A stretch of 64,000 nucleotides of DNA from Stieleria mannarensis (GTDB lineage Bacteria; Planctomycetota; Planctomycetia; Pirellulales; Pirellulaceae). The notes beneath the pieces were generated by a model that did not search any database, was not told the DNA's origin, and saw only the letters and a program-made list of their open reading frames with translations. Position numbers and translations under genes: made by a program. The stretch covers positions 1 through 64,000 of the forward strand of contig NZ_JACEHH010000039.1 in assembly GCF_014154935.1 (NCBI RefSeq). Direction: 5' to 3'. The stretch's first letter is position 1, and every line of letters starts with the position of its first letter. Below, in pieces: positions 47,434 through 56,315 of the stretch.

Positions 47434-50400
47434 CTAATGATTCTGACGCACCTCGTCGCTGTACCGCACGCCCTTGGGCAAACGGCCCCAGGGATTCGGG
47501 TTGGCGTCATAGAAATCCGGCAGCGGAGGCAATTCCAGCGAATCGTCCTGGCCGCCGGACCAGTATCCGTTGGCGTCCAAACGAATCGACTCGGTGTCAA
47601 AGAACAGCTCGATGCGGCGTCGAATGAACGAGATATGGTCCCGGGCGACCGAGTTGAGCGCCGACGTGAACGCCTGCTGGGCTTCCAAGAAGTCCCGCGC
47701 GACGACATTCCCCACGGCCAATTGCAATTGCAGCCGCGTGCTGACGACTCGTTCGTACGCCAGGGCCGCTCGCGCCACCGAAATCTCATACTGGTTGCGT
47801 TGCAATCGCAACTGCCGCAGGTCTTCACGGACGGCAAATTTGATTTGATCCTCCAGATCGATCAAGGCACGGCGGCCGGCCTGATAATCGATCAGCGCGG
47901 CGCGATACGTGTTGCGTTCCAAACGACGGTTCAGCGGCGTGTCGAGCGCCAGCCCCAGCCGCGACGTCGATCCGTCGGCCGTAAAATCGAACAGTCCTTC
48001 TTCGCTGCGGTTGGCCGACAGCGTCTGGGTCGCGCGGATGTCCAAGATCGCTCGCAAATCATCGGCGGCCAACTTGATCTGGCGACGATCATCGGCAAGC
48101 TCACCGCGGCGATTCATCAGGTCGTAACGTTGGTACAGGGCCAACAACATCGCCTGCTCCTGCTCGACCTGCACCTCGTCCAAGCCGCCGACATCACTCG
48201 TCTCCACGCGGTCGACCAACGCCACCGTGTCGGCAACCGTTTGCACGATCACGTTCTCAAATTCCACGCCGTCCTCGGGCAACAAGTCGCCGACCAGTCG
48301 GTCCGTCAACGCGTCCGTCTCTTGCAGCAACGCGTCCGCTTTTTCAACCAGATCGGGCAATTGGTCCAAGTCCCGCTTTTCGATCGCGGTGTCCCATTGC
48401 CGGCGCAACTCATAAAACCGCTCGCTCAGTTGATCGGCGGTCACCGCATCGGCGACATCGCTTTCCTGCCCCAGGTCGGCTCGCAACTTGACCGCGCGTT
48501 CGGATTGCAACAACGTCGATTCGACCAAATCGATCGTGCGGGCGAACTGGATCAACGCCGGCGGCGGCAAATCCGAATTCAACTCTCGCGAACGGATCGA
48601 TTCCAGTTGATCGCTTTGCAATCGGGCTTCCAGCAGCGCCAACCGCAATCCCAACGTCTCGGTTTCTCGCTCCGCGTCGGTCACTTCGGTCACCCCTTCG
48701 ATCTTGCGGCGGACACGCAGCGTTTCCCGAAGCCGATTGATCAACACCGTCGCCCCGTTGACGGCCGCATCCCGGTCGCCCAAGCGAATCTGGGCGGCGT
48801 CCAGCAGCGTGCGCCGCGTTCGCATCACCAGCTGCCGCGTCACCGTCAGCTCATCGCTGGCCGTCAACGACTCCAACTCTTCCAGATTCAGATTCAACGG
48901 CATCTCCGGCGGCAAACCGATCGACAACTTCAGCCGATCGAGTGCGGTTTCGAGCGTGTTGCAGGAACGGACCAAAGAACTGCGACTATCCAATGCGTTC
49001 TGTTCGAATTGGTCGACCTGCACGCGGGGAATCCGGCCGGCTTGCAAGTACTCTGCCCTGCCCTGCAAAAACGCCCGCAGGTTGCTGAAGTAGTCTTGCG
49101 AGCTGATCTCGATCGCACGATAGGTCAACAGCAATTGGTAATAGTCGCTGGCCAAATCCACGAACAGCGCCCGCTGGGCACGGATCAGATCACGCGCCTC
49201 GTAGACCACGTTGCGCTCGGCCCGCGTCAGCCCTTCAAAGACGACGTCGCGCTGGAAGATGGTCTGTTGAAAGTCGAACACCAAATCGGACCCGATGTCC
49301 GCGGCAAACCCCTGTGGCCCGTTGAACGTGAGCACCACGCTGTTGGCGAAACTGGCCAAGAACTGGCCGGCGATCGCCGTCGTCTTTGTGACGCTGGTTT
49401 CTGTCGGAATCACCAATGCGTCCCGCGTCGTGCTGTCCAGTCGAACGTGCGTGTACGTGACCCCCGATCCGTTCCCGCGGCGTGTCGGCCGCAGCACATA
49501 CTCGTAGCGTTGTCCCGAAAGCACCAGTGCGGCCCGGTACAACCGCTCCTTTTGTGTTTGAATCGCCCGGTTGTTCAGCGACGCAAGCTCCGTGATCATC
49601 GGCAACGTCAATCGCGGCGCGTCGCTCAGCATGCCGGTCATGCCGGCGGCCGTGACGCGGGGATAGGATCGTCGAAACTCCTCGCGAACCGATTCGAACT
49701 CCAACATCCGCGGCACACAGGTCTCGGGAAGCTGCTGCCAAAACTCGTCGGGGATCGGCACAATTCGCAGCTGTTCGGTGTCCTGGCGGTTGTCGGCCGT
49801 CGGATCCCAATCCGGCGGGTCGGATCCTTCGGCGTCTTCAGCCTGCTCGTCTTCACGAATCAATTCGGCCAGTCGGACCTCCGGCCTCACCACCTCGGCG
49901 GACCTCGGCATCTCCAGCTTCATCTCCCCGGACGCCAGCGAGATCGCCCCGGTCTCGTCGCCATGCTCAACGGTTTTGTCGCCATCTCCAAGTTTTTGTA
50001 TGGCTCCCTTGTCCCCCGGCTTTGCGGGGGAGAAGGGCTGGGGATGAGGGGGCAGGCGGCCTGTCGTAGCATCGGAAACAGCTCTTCGTCCCGGTTGGGC
50101 ACTTGGCCCCTCACCCCCGGCCCCTCTCCCCGAATCGGGGCGAGGGGTGCCCGTATGAACAGAATCCTCTACCGCTCGTGTTCCAGACTCACCCTCCATC
50201 CCCGCCAGCGGCCCCAACTCCAAACTCTCATCCAAGCCCTCCGGCACCGGCAATTCCTCCGCTCCCGGCGGCGGCAACTCCTCCACTCCATCCGCTGACT
50301 CGACATCCGACTGTTTTCGCGGCAGATTGGGGTCACCGGTTTCAAGCTGCGGGAGCTGGTATCCGTACAACTGCGGCTCGGGCAGCGGCAGTGCGGGACA

Positions 50401-50628
50401 GTCCTCCGGCGAAGGGTCAAAGAAACGCGACCGCGGGTCGACGTCGATCCCCGCCAAGGGCGGCAACGTGTACGCCTCCTCGCACCGCGTCTCGGCATAG
50501 ATCGCCGCCACGTCCTGGTCCGCCTGCGTCCGATAGTGCTTGCGCGAACATCCCGAAAGCAGCGGAAACAAGCCGACCAGCAGCAGCGTGAAACACCAGA
50601 CGAAACGATTGCCAGACAAAACGAGCAC
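47434..50628 (-). CDS. Giant TolC-like outer-membrane factor, lipoprotein signal, with in-frame repeat insertion
   Basis: 1064 residues from GTG 50628 (a TTG three codons in is also possible). A lipoprotein signal ends in LLSGC (Cys27). Long helical stretches typical of outer-membrane efflux proteins fill residues ~370-1000, with internal repetition of the coiled-coil hairpins (TRAERNVVYEARDLIRAQRALFVDL; LEDQIKFAVREDLRQLRLQRNQYEIS). It is about twice the normal TolC length. Residues ~159-213 come from two hairpin elements (49995-50155) translated in frame as SGRGAGGEGP and PHPQPFSPAKPG. No export pump partner is adjacent except the separate adaptor/permease at 56.3-59.4 kb. Confidence 0.82.
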   Translation of the reverse strand: MLVLSGNRFVWCFTLLLVGLFPLLSGCSRKHYRTQADQDVAAIYAETRCEEAYTLPPLAGIDVDPRSRFFDPSPEDCPALPLPEPQLYGYQLPQLETGDPNLPRKQSDVESADGVEELPPPGAEELPVPEGLDESLELGPLAGMEGESGTRAVEDSVHTGTPRPDSGRGAGGEGPSAQPGRRAVSDATTGRLPPHPQPFSPAKPGDKGAIQKLGDGDKTVEHGDETGAISLASGEMKLEMPRSAEVVRPEVRLAELIREDEQAEDAEGSDPPDWDPTADNRQDTEQLRIVPIPDEFWQQLPETCVPRMLEFESVREEFRRSYPRVTAAGMTGMLSDAPRLTLPMITELASLNNRAIQTQKERLYRAALVLSGQRYEYVLRPTRRGNGSGVTYTHVRLDSTTRDALVIPTETSVTKTTAIAGQFLASFANSVVLTFNGPQGFAADIGSDLVFDFQQTIFQRDVVFEGLTRAERNVVYEARDLIRAQRALFVDLASDYYQLLLTYRAIEISSQDYFSNLRAFLQGRAEYLQAGRIPRVQVDQFEQNALDSRSSLVRSCNTLETALDRLKLSIGLPPEMPLNLNLEELESLTASDELTVTRQLVMRTRRTLLDAAQIRLGDRDAAVNGATVLINRLRETLRVRRKIEGVTEVTDAERETETLGLRLALLEARLQSDQLESIRSRELNSDLPPPALIQFARTIDLVESTLLQSERAVKLRADLGQESDVADAVTADQLSERFYELRRQWDTAIEKRDLDQLPDLVEKADALLQETDALTDRLVGDLLPEDGVEFENVIVQTVADTVALVDRVETSDVGGLDEVQVEQEQAMLLALYQRYDLMNRRGELADDRRQIKLAADDLRAILDIRATQTLSANRSEEGLFDFTADGSTSRLGLALDTPLNRRLERNTYRAALIDYQAGRRALIDLEDQIKFAVREDLRQLRLQRNQYEISVARAALAYERVVSTRLQLQLAVGNVVARDFLEAQQAFTSALNSVARDHISFIRRRIELFFDTESIRLDANGYWSGGQDDSLELPPLPDFYDANPNPWGRLPKGVRYSDEVRQNH
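49995..50155. repeat. Two palindromic repeat elements inside a coding sequence
   Basis: Segment 1 (about 50002-50060) has TCCCCCGGCTTTGCGGGGGA; segment 2 (about 50095-50155) has CCCCTCTCCCCGAATCGGGG plus CGAGGGG. Both resemble intergenic REP-type elements but keep the TolC-like gene in frame, adding about 54 residues. Confidence 0.75.
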
Positions 50629-50781
50629 ACCCCTACAGTAGATGGAAGACCTGTAGCAGCATCATCGTCATCGGGTTGTCGGCGATTTGACGGATTCCCA
50701 GCCTGTCGCTGTCGTACCGGTTGGGTAAACCCTGCGGGCGAACGGGCCCACCGGTACCCGCTTCCCAATGCGGGACGCCTT

Positions 50782-51537
50782 CTACAAGGCGATGCGCACC
50801 CGCCCCGAGTCGGCCCAATCATTGTGCCCGACCGGAATCTCAACCAACCTCGCGTTGGGAAACCGCTCCACCAGCGCCCGGGCGTGTCCAACCGGAATGA
50901 TCTCGTCCAACGCCGCGCCGTACACCTCGACCTGTCCGCCGTAGCCCTCAAGCGCCGCTCCGTTGTCCCAGTTGTCCAACAGCAGCGGCCGGACAGGCAA
51001 GAACGGAAAATGGTGCGCCGCGACGTCCGCCAACCGGTTGAAGGGCACGACCAGCACGATCTTTTCCGGAGCGACCGTTTCTTGCGCCAGAACACACGCC
51101 GGGCCGCTGCCGATCGATTCGCCCACCACACAGACAGGCGTGCCAGGATGGGTCGCGCGCAAGTAACGATACGCCTGCCGAGCCGCTTCATTCATCGTCT
51201 CCCGACTCGGACGCCCCTTGCGATCTCCATAGCCGGGGTACTCCAGCACGAACACCGAGTCCTGCTTTGACATGCAATCGAGCACGTACCAGCGGTGCGC
51301 GGCCTGGCCGGCATTACCGTGAGTCATCAACCAGACACAATCGGGCGTCTCGGTGAGGCGACAGTACCCGATCACGCTGCCGTCATGCAGCCACGGCTGC
51401 AACGGTGTCATCACACTGGAATGCGACGGATGAAAGATCAGTGACCTTTGAAAGCAAAACGCCATCGTCACCAAACAGCCGTAGCCCACCAAGACAATCA
51501 AGACCGGACCTAGCAAGCGTTTCAATATCCTCTTCAT
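50782..51537 (-). CDS. Alpha/beta hydrolase, membrane-anchored
   Basis: 251 residues from ATG 51537. An N-terminal membrane span (LLGPVLIVLVGYGCLVTMAF) is followed by a hydrolase fold: oxyanion motif THGNAGQ, nucleophile elbow GESIGSG (Ser near residue 122), a possible Asp in GAALDEIIP and the His in VGHNDW. This resembles the family sometimes annotated as YkpA/BAAT-like or ABHD17-type, but no substrate can be assigned. It is co-oriented with the TolC-like gene. Confidence 0.85.
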   Translation of the reverse strand: MKRILKRLLGPVLIVLVGYGCLVTMAFCFQRSLIFHPSHSSVMTPLQPWLHDGSVIGYCRLTETPDCVWLMTHGNAGQAAHRWYVLDCMSKQDSVFVLEYPGYGDRKGRPSRETMNEAARQAYRYLRATHPGTPVCVVGESIGSGPACVLAQETVAPEKIVLVVPFNRLADVAAHHFPFLPVRPLLLDNWDNGAALEGYGGQVEVYGAALDEIIPVGHARALVERFPNARLVEIPVGHNDWADSGRVRIAL

Positions 51538-51817
51538 GGGTGCATTATCAGTGATCATTCATCTTCGATGCGAGCTGGACGGCACCGCTTTCGTGATTCT
51601 ATCCGGACTGACACACCGAGGCATGGCTTCCTACCGCGCTTCGCTATTCACTTGATGTTTTTTTAGTGAATCGCTGGAGATTCGCTCCAGGAGGTGACGT
51701 GCGAAATCCGAACGGGTAGAATCAGCAACCCCCAATCGCTTGGCAGGCCGATCAGCGGTGCGCCGACGCAAATCAGCAAGCCCCCGCACGGGAAGCGTAA
51801 ACGGTCGGAACGGATCT
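51538..51817. other. Divergent promoter region before nrfH
   Basis: 280 bases between divergent genes. An ATTCACT/AGTGAAT hairpin flanks a T-run near 51648-51673. No convincing FNR site (TTGAT-N4-ATCAA) was found. Presumably contains the nrf promoter. Confidence 0.45.
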
Positions 51818-52357
51818 ATGACGAAGGAAATGCCCAGCGAAACTCCATCGGAAGCGGGGCGTCGCGCAGACAGCGCTGACGAAACGAGCGCTGCCGGGCC
51901 GAAACGGCGTCACACCAAAAGCGTGGTCGTTCTGGCATTGATGCTCGGTGTCCTGGCCGGCGTTGGCACCTTCACGTTCGGCTACGGCAAAGGGGGCAGC
52001 TATCTGAGCAACAAGCCCGAAGCCTGCGTCAACTGCCACGTGATGCAGGACCACTTGGATTCATGGCAACAGAGCAGCCACCACCACGTCGCGGTGTGCA
52101 ACGATTGCCATCTGCCGCATGATGCGATCGGCAAATGGGTGGTCAAGGCGGACAACGGATTTTTCCATTCGCTCGCCTTCACGCTGGGCAACTTCAACGA
52201 CCCGATCCAAATCAAACCCCGCAACCGTCGGGTGACGCAAAGCACCTGCGTGGATTGCCATAAAGATTTTGTGCACGCCCTGATGCCGGCCACCGAAGAC
52301 GCCGACATGCTGAATTGCGTCCATTGCCACGCCGACGTCGGCCATGCCGGACGCTAG
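51818..52357 (+). CDS. nrfH: Cytochrome c nitrite reductase small subunit
   Basis: Membrane-anchored tetraheme quinol dehydrogenase that passes electrons from the quinone pool to NrfA. 179 residues from ATG 51818; an extra ~34-residue polar N-terminus precedes the single membrane anchor (SVVVLALMLGVLAGVGTFTFGYG). Four heme-binding motifs: CVNCH (with a nearby Met in HVM, the family's unusual ligand), CNDCH, CVDCH and CVHCH. It is 57 bases upstream of nrfA. An NrfB/C/D-type chain is not present, so this is the NrfHA type. Confidence 0.95.
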   Translation: MTKEMPSETPSEAGRRADSADETSAAGPKRRHTKSVVVLALMLGVLAGVGTFTFGYGKGGSYLSNKPEACVNCHVMQDHLDSWQQSSHHHVAVCNDCHLPHDAIGKWVVKADNGFFHSLAFTLGNFNDPIQIKPRNRRVTQSTCVDCHKDFVHALMPATEDADMLNCVHCHADVGHAGR

Positions 52358-52414
52358 CCACCACCTCTCGTACCCCGTTCACCTCTCGACCCTTCTCTTT
52401 TAAAACGCCTCGCC

Positions 52415-53950
52415 ATGTCTTCAGAGACGAAACGCAGTTCCGGATGGATCGCGGTTTTGACCCTCCTCGCCACGCTGACCACCATCGGCGTGCTGATCTT
52501 GCTGGTCACGATTTTTGAACACAAACAGGAAGCCCGCGCGCCGTTTACCAAGGTGGTCGAGGTGACGGAAATCAGCAGCGATCCCAAACCCTGGGGGCTG
52601 AACTTTCCGCAGCAATACGAAGACTACCTCAAGACCGTCAACGATGACTACACGGACTTCGGCGGCAACCACGCCCTGCCGCCCAGCAAGCTCGAGGAAC
52701 ATCCCTGGTTGAAGCGACTGTTCGCCGGATACGCGTTCAGCATCGATTACCGCGAAGCGCGCGGTCACGCCCACATGCTGGCCGACCAAGAGGTCACCAA
52801 ACGGGTCACCGATGTCCAACAATCCGGTGCCTGCCTGCACTGCCACGCCTCGATCATCCCCACCTATCGCCGCATCGGGCTCGAACAGATGGGTCAAGAC
52901 GCCTCGCCGGCCGCGCTCAGCGGTGACTTCCACCTGGACGCCGTGATGGCGGGATTCAAAGCGGTCAGCCAAAAGAACTACGAAGAAGTCCACGCCGAAC
53001 TGGAGAAAACCGCCGACGGCATCGACGTCGCGACCGGCGATCCCCACATGGGCGGCGCCCACCCGGTCTCCTGTGTCGATTGCCACGACCCGGACACGAT
53101 GCAGATCCGTGTCACCCGCCCGGGATTCATCTTGGGAATCGACAAGTTGGCCAAGAGCGACGATCCCGTGCCGCACCTGCCCAGCATCGTCCAGTGGCGC
53201 GAAAGTGGCGCCCAAGGCGACTACGATCCCAACACGATGGCCACCCGCCAAGAAATGCGGACCTTCGTCTGCGGACAGTGCCACGTCGAGTACTACTGCG
53301 CCAACAAGATGACGTTGACGTTCCCCTGGGGCAACGGACTGAAGATGGAGGATCTGGAAGCCGAATGGGACGCAACGACCTTCCCCGACGGTGGCGAATT
53401 CTACGACTACGTGCACAAGGAAACCGGCACCAAGGTCTACAAGGCCCAGCACCCCGAATTTGAACTTTGGAGCCAGGGGATCCACGCACGCTCCGGCGTC
53501 AGTTGCAGCGATTGCCACATGCCGTATGAAAAGAAAGGCGCGACAAAGGTCAGCAGCCACTGGGTCCGCAGCCCGATGACAAACATCAACAAGGCCTGCC
53601 AAACCTGTCACAACATCCCCGAGCAGGAAATCAAAGACCGCGTCGACATGATCCAAGATCGCACGCGGGCGTTGATCGACCGGGCCGCCGCGGCGGTGAC
53701 CGAGTTGTTCGATGCGATCATCGAAGTCCAAGCGGCCGGGGCGAGCGAAGAGCAACTCGCCCCGATCCGCAAACTGCAACGCAAAGCGATGTGGCGACTC
53801 GATTACATCGCCAGCGAAAACAGCAAAGGCTTCCACGCCCGCCAAGAAGCCGCCCGCATCCTCGGCGAATCGGTCGACTACAGCCGCCAAGCCATCGCCC
53901 TGTGCTACAAACTAGACCTCAACGCCCCCCAAGACACCGAGGCCAACTAG
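52415..53950 (+). CDS. nrfA: Cytochrome c nitrite reductase, pentaheme catalytic subunit
   Basis: Reduces nitrite to ammonium with six electrons in the periplasm. 511 residues with an uncleaved-looking N-terminal anchor (WIAVLTLLATLTTIGVLILLV). Five heme motifs: CLHCH (~140), CVDCH (~220), CGQCH (~286), CSDCH (~364) and CQTCH (~395). The first, which normally is CxxCK at the active-site heme, is CxxCH here. Active-site Tyr in CHVEYYC, His in GIHARSGVSC and the Arg of RGHAHM are kept. The C-terminal helix fits the family dimer region. The gene is coupled to nrfH. Confidence 0.94.
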   Translation: MSSETKRSSGWIAVLTLLATLTTIGVLILLVTIFEHKQEARAPFTKVVEVTEISSDPKPWGLNFPQQYEDYLKTVNDDYTDFGGNHALPPSKLEEHPWLKRLFAGYAFSIDYREARGHAHMLADQEVTKRVTDVQQSGACLHCHASIIPTYRRIGLEQMGQDASPAALSGDFHLDAVMAGFKAVSQKNYEEVHAELEKTADGIDVATGDPHMGGAHPVSCVDCHDPDTMQIRVTRPGFILGIDKLAKSDDPVPHLPSIVQWRESGAQGDYDPNTMATRQEMRTFVCGQCHVEYYCANKMTLTFPWGNGLKMEDLEAEWDATTFPDGGEFYDYVHKETGTKVYKAQHPEFELWSQGIHARSGVSCSDCHMPYEKKGATKVSSHWVRSPMTNINKACQTCHNIPEQEIKDRVDMIQDRTRALIDRAAAAVTELFDAIIEVQAAGASEEQLAPIRKLQRKAMWRLDYIASENSKGFHARQEAARILGESVDYSRQAIALCYKLDLNAPQDTEAN

Positions 53951-53974
53951 CCGAACTGGCGTGAACGTGACGGG

Positions 53975-54034
53975 CATACGTGTTGGTGTCTAGCCTTCAA
54001 GCGATTCCGGTCGCTGCTTCACAGCGTCCCCGCG
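53975..54034 (+). repeat. Dispersed repeat D, copy 2
   Basis: GTGTTGGTGTCTAGCC then GTCGCTGCTTCACAGCGT, matching the copy at 28959-29014. It starts 24 bases after the nrfA stop codon. Confidence 0.75.
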
Positions 54035-54056
54035 GCCAAAGGGGACGCCCGCGGCC

Positions 54057-54086
54057 AAAGGGGACGGGGGTTGATTCTGCCTTCGC
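54057..54086 (+). repeat. Dispersed motif F, copy 1
   Basis: AAAGGGGACGGGGGTTGATT, continuing CTGCCTTCGC. Copies at 54786-54809 and 56017-56048. A 19-bp direct duplication (CGCGGCCAAAGGGGACG) lies just before it at 54031-54066. Confidence 0.75.
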
Positions 54087-54090
54087 GAAT

Positions 54091-54774
54091 CTACGTCTCA
54101 GCGAAGAAGGTCGAATGTTTACCCGCCAACCCGACTCCAGGACTCGTTCTTTCAGCAAGGTCGACAGGGCAGATTGACCAAACGCGGGCAACCTCCATCA
54201 CAGCTTCCTCCGATGGCCAATCGGCTGCGTCAAGCTCCTCTTCGGTCGGAACATCATTCATGTCAATGAATTCAAAGCCTAAACTTGCTTCCTTGTCGTC
54301 AAATCCCTGATCGAAAAGCGTGACGCCGGATTCACCGACATAACCAAATCCACGCGTCATGACACCGTCGCGAGCCCGTGCCCAAACGTGGTATTCCACG
54401 ACGCGGTGAGTGGCGAAGACTTGCGCTTCGGCAAATCGCTCACTAAAAAGTGACAAGCGAGTCTCAACCTGAGCCAAAGCGGATTCGGAAAACGGAGGAA
54501 GATCGCGGCCGCAGATCAAGACCCATCCATCGACCGACGGAGTCACGAACAGCCCACCGTCGTACGCAAAAGAAACACCGGAAGACCAGTTGCAGTCTTG
54601 AGGGTGCGAAAGACCGATGAACTCGGCGACATCCACCGGCGTCGTGGAACGCACTGCCCACCAAACCGTCTTGTAGCCAAACGAAACCAGAGGGTCCGGT
54701 GATGAATCCAGCTGCCGCGCACCGACTTTGTCTCCGATTCGCGATTTTCGCCAGTGGCTAAAAGGCCAAACCAT
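54091..54774 (-). CDS. Orphan protein flanked by dispersed motif
   Basis: 227 residues from ATG 54774. It begins MVWPFSHWRKSRIGDKVG. Soluble and acidic, with no membrane span or signal. Stretches such as VDGWVLICGRDLPPFSE and RVVEYHVWARARDGVMTRG suggest an alpha/beta fold. I recognise no family. Its flanks carry the GGGGACGGGGGT motif on both sides in the same orientation (54057, 54786), which suggests it might have moved as a unit. Base composition is a little lower in GC than its neighbours by eye. Confidence 0.6.
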   Translation of the reverse strand: MVWPFSHWRKSRIGDKVGARQLDSSPDPLVSFGYKTVWWAVRSTTPVDVAEFIGLSHPQDCNWSSGVSFAYDGGLFVTPSVDGWVLICGRDLPPFSESALAQVETRLSLFSERFAEAQVFATHRVVEYHVWARARDGVMTRGFGYVGESGVTLFDQGFDDKEASLGFEFIDMNDVPTEEELDAADWPSEEAVMEVARVWSICPVDLAERTSPGVGLAGKHSTFFAET

Positions 54775-55253
54775 ACTCACTCGGTAAAAAGGGGACGGGG
54801 GTAATAGTGTTCGGCCCGGCGTTTGCTCGGCGCGAGCATGTGATGATCGCAACGAATGCTCCTATTTGCAGCGGACCTGATCGGCCGGATGGCCAGCGGA
54901 GGCTAACGCCAGCTTCTGAGATGTTCTGGCCGAAGGTCATCCGCGACCAACCCGTGGCTGCGTTTTGATCTCGTTGGGCCCACGCATTGGTCATCAGCCC
55001 CACGACTCCCATGTGACCGGTCTTGTCTGATCGAATCGGTCTTTCTTTTTCGAAAAGACCGATATCGTTGAACGCACAGGCGCCATTGCTTGGGAGTCGT
55101 GCGGCGGTGGCGTTTTGAAAAGCCCCCGTGAGATCAAGACGCCGGTTGTCATGGGACGGAGATGAACTGCGTGCAGGAAATTTCAGAAGCTGGCGTAGGC
55201 ATCTTCGGGAAGCATCTGCACGACGAGCAGTGCGAGCGCGACACAGCCGCTGG
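54775..55253. other. Intergenic region, no gene seen
   Basis: 479 bases. Starts with motif F copy 2. Remaining frames are mutually overlapping with no family signal. May contain remnants of a longer nuclease/transposon locus. Confidence 0.5.
54786..54809 (+). repeat. Dispersed motif F, copy 2
   Basis: AAAAGGGGACGGGGGTAATA, sharing the first ~16 bases with copies 1 and 3, then diverging. Confidence 0.7.
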
Positions 55254-55939
55254 CTAGACACCACGCTTGCGGAGTTGACGCTGGAGGCCATCAGCGATCG
55301 TGGCCAACTCATCGATGCTCAAATCCGCCAGGGATGTCGATGGCTCATTCAGTAAACCTTTAAGTGTTTCGATCTGACCGAGCAGCTTGCCTCGTGCTTC
55401 ACCTCGTGCTTCACCTCGTGCTTCGCCTCGTGCTTCACCTCGTGCTTCACCTTCTTTCGCTGCCTGCTCGACGGCGAACTGCATCCTCGCCTTCTCGTCT
55501 CGCTGAGCTTTGAGACGAAGTTCGTATTGGCTACGTTGATGCGGTGTTCGTTGGATCATTTCGAGGACCTCGGCGGCTTCGCTGAAGGCGGGAGAGTTGA
55601 ATCGCTGTTTGATTTCTTCGGACGTCATTGTTTCCGCCCGGCGGAAAAAGTGACACCAAGCTTCGAATCGCTATGGATTTGCTGGGATTGACGGAACAAC
55701 AATGCGTCGAGAACACAGATACTGATTGCCGGTCGCAGCTGCGTGTAGTCATCGCCTTCACTGATTTGATCGAGATCGTCTTCTTTGCCCAGGATCGGAT
55801 TGAGAATCTCGACATCGACGATCTCAATTTCCTCCCCCAAAATCGCATTGAGAAAGTGCAACGTGATCACTGGGTGCTCGGGGCTCCCCAAAAGCAATTT
55901 GAAAACAAAGTCGACGGTCGGGTCGATGCCGAGGATCAT
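55254..55939 (-). pseudogene. Rpn/PD-(D/E)XK-family transposon-type nuclease, broken
   Basis: Two overlapping frames (55939-55625, then 55628-55254) join at an ATGA. The first has the family start, MILGIDPTVDFVFKLLLGSP and LHFLNAILGEE, then jumps from NPILGKEDDLDQ to EGDDYTQLRPAISICVLD. The central PD-(D/E)XK catalytic core between these is missing. The second frame has the C-terminal part, AEVLEMIQRTPHQRSQYELR, then (GEAR)5. An internal deletion plus a frameshift therefore inactivates the gene. Rpn proteins are DNA endonucleases linked to recombination-promoting elements. Confidence 0.82.
55390..55449. repeat. 12-bp tandem repeat (GEAR)5
   Basis: Five units of CCTCGTGCTTCA (one with G for A) on the plus strand encode GEAR repeats on the minus strand, in the C-terminal part of the Rpn remnant. 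Confidence 0.95.
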
Positions 55940-55959
55940 AAGCGCAGACCTGACTGTGG

Positions 55960-55986
55960 AGTAGACTGGTGCCCCACCAGTCTACT
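55960..55986. repeat. Perfect 12-bp hairpin
   Basis: AGTAGACTGGTG (55960-55971) pairs with CACCAGTCTACT (55975-55986) around CCC. No T-run follows. It lies just upstream of the Rpn remnant on the minus strand. Confidence 0.85.
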
Positions 55987-56016
55987 GCCTGAGTCGATTT
56001 ACTGTCGACTCTCGTT

Positions 56017-56048
56017 AAAAAGGAGACGGGGGTTGATCCTGCCTTCGC
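56017..56048 (+). repeat. Dispersed motif F, copy 3
   Basis: AAAAAGGAGACGGGGGTTGA then TCCTGCCTTCGC, the same as copy 1 with two changes. Confidence 0.75.
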
Positions 56049-56315
56049 AACGCCAAAGACCGGTCTGGTGCTTGCCGCAGCGGGGCAAAACGATGGGGGC
56101 AAAACGATGGAGCGGAGCGATGGCAGAATGGTACGGGGCACAATGATGAGTGAGACTGACGGCTTTGTGTCATTCTGTGCCCTCTGTGCTTGATCACACC
56201 GCGCGCCGTATGCGGACGCCCGACAATCGGGCGCGGCTCGCTTGGTAGCTGCGTCGAGCGTTTGCCGGCAGGGGTCGAGCCAGGGATGACTGGCAAACTG
56301 GAAGCCTGTCCTGCT

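Larger units (their letters stand above)
55940..56315. other. Intergenic region with hairpin and motif F
   Basis: 376 bases, no supported gene. Contains a perfect 12-bp hairpin at 55960-55986, motif F copy 3, and short related runs GGGGCAAAACGATGG near 56084-56108. Confidence 0.6.

Noticed and set aside
47437-50298. Very long open frame opposite the TolC-like gene
   Set aside because: High-GC antisense shadow rich in Arg, Gln and His with no recognisable domain.
51648-51673. Possible FNR-type site near TTGATGTTTTTTTAGTGAA before nrfH
   Set aside because: The second half does not match ATCAA, and spacing is wrong; only a weak hairpin remains.
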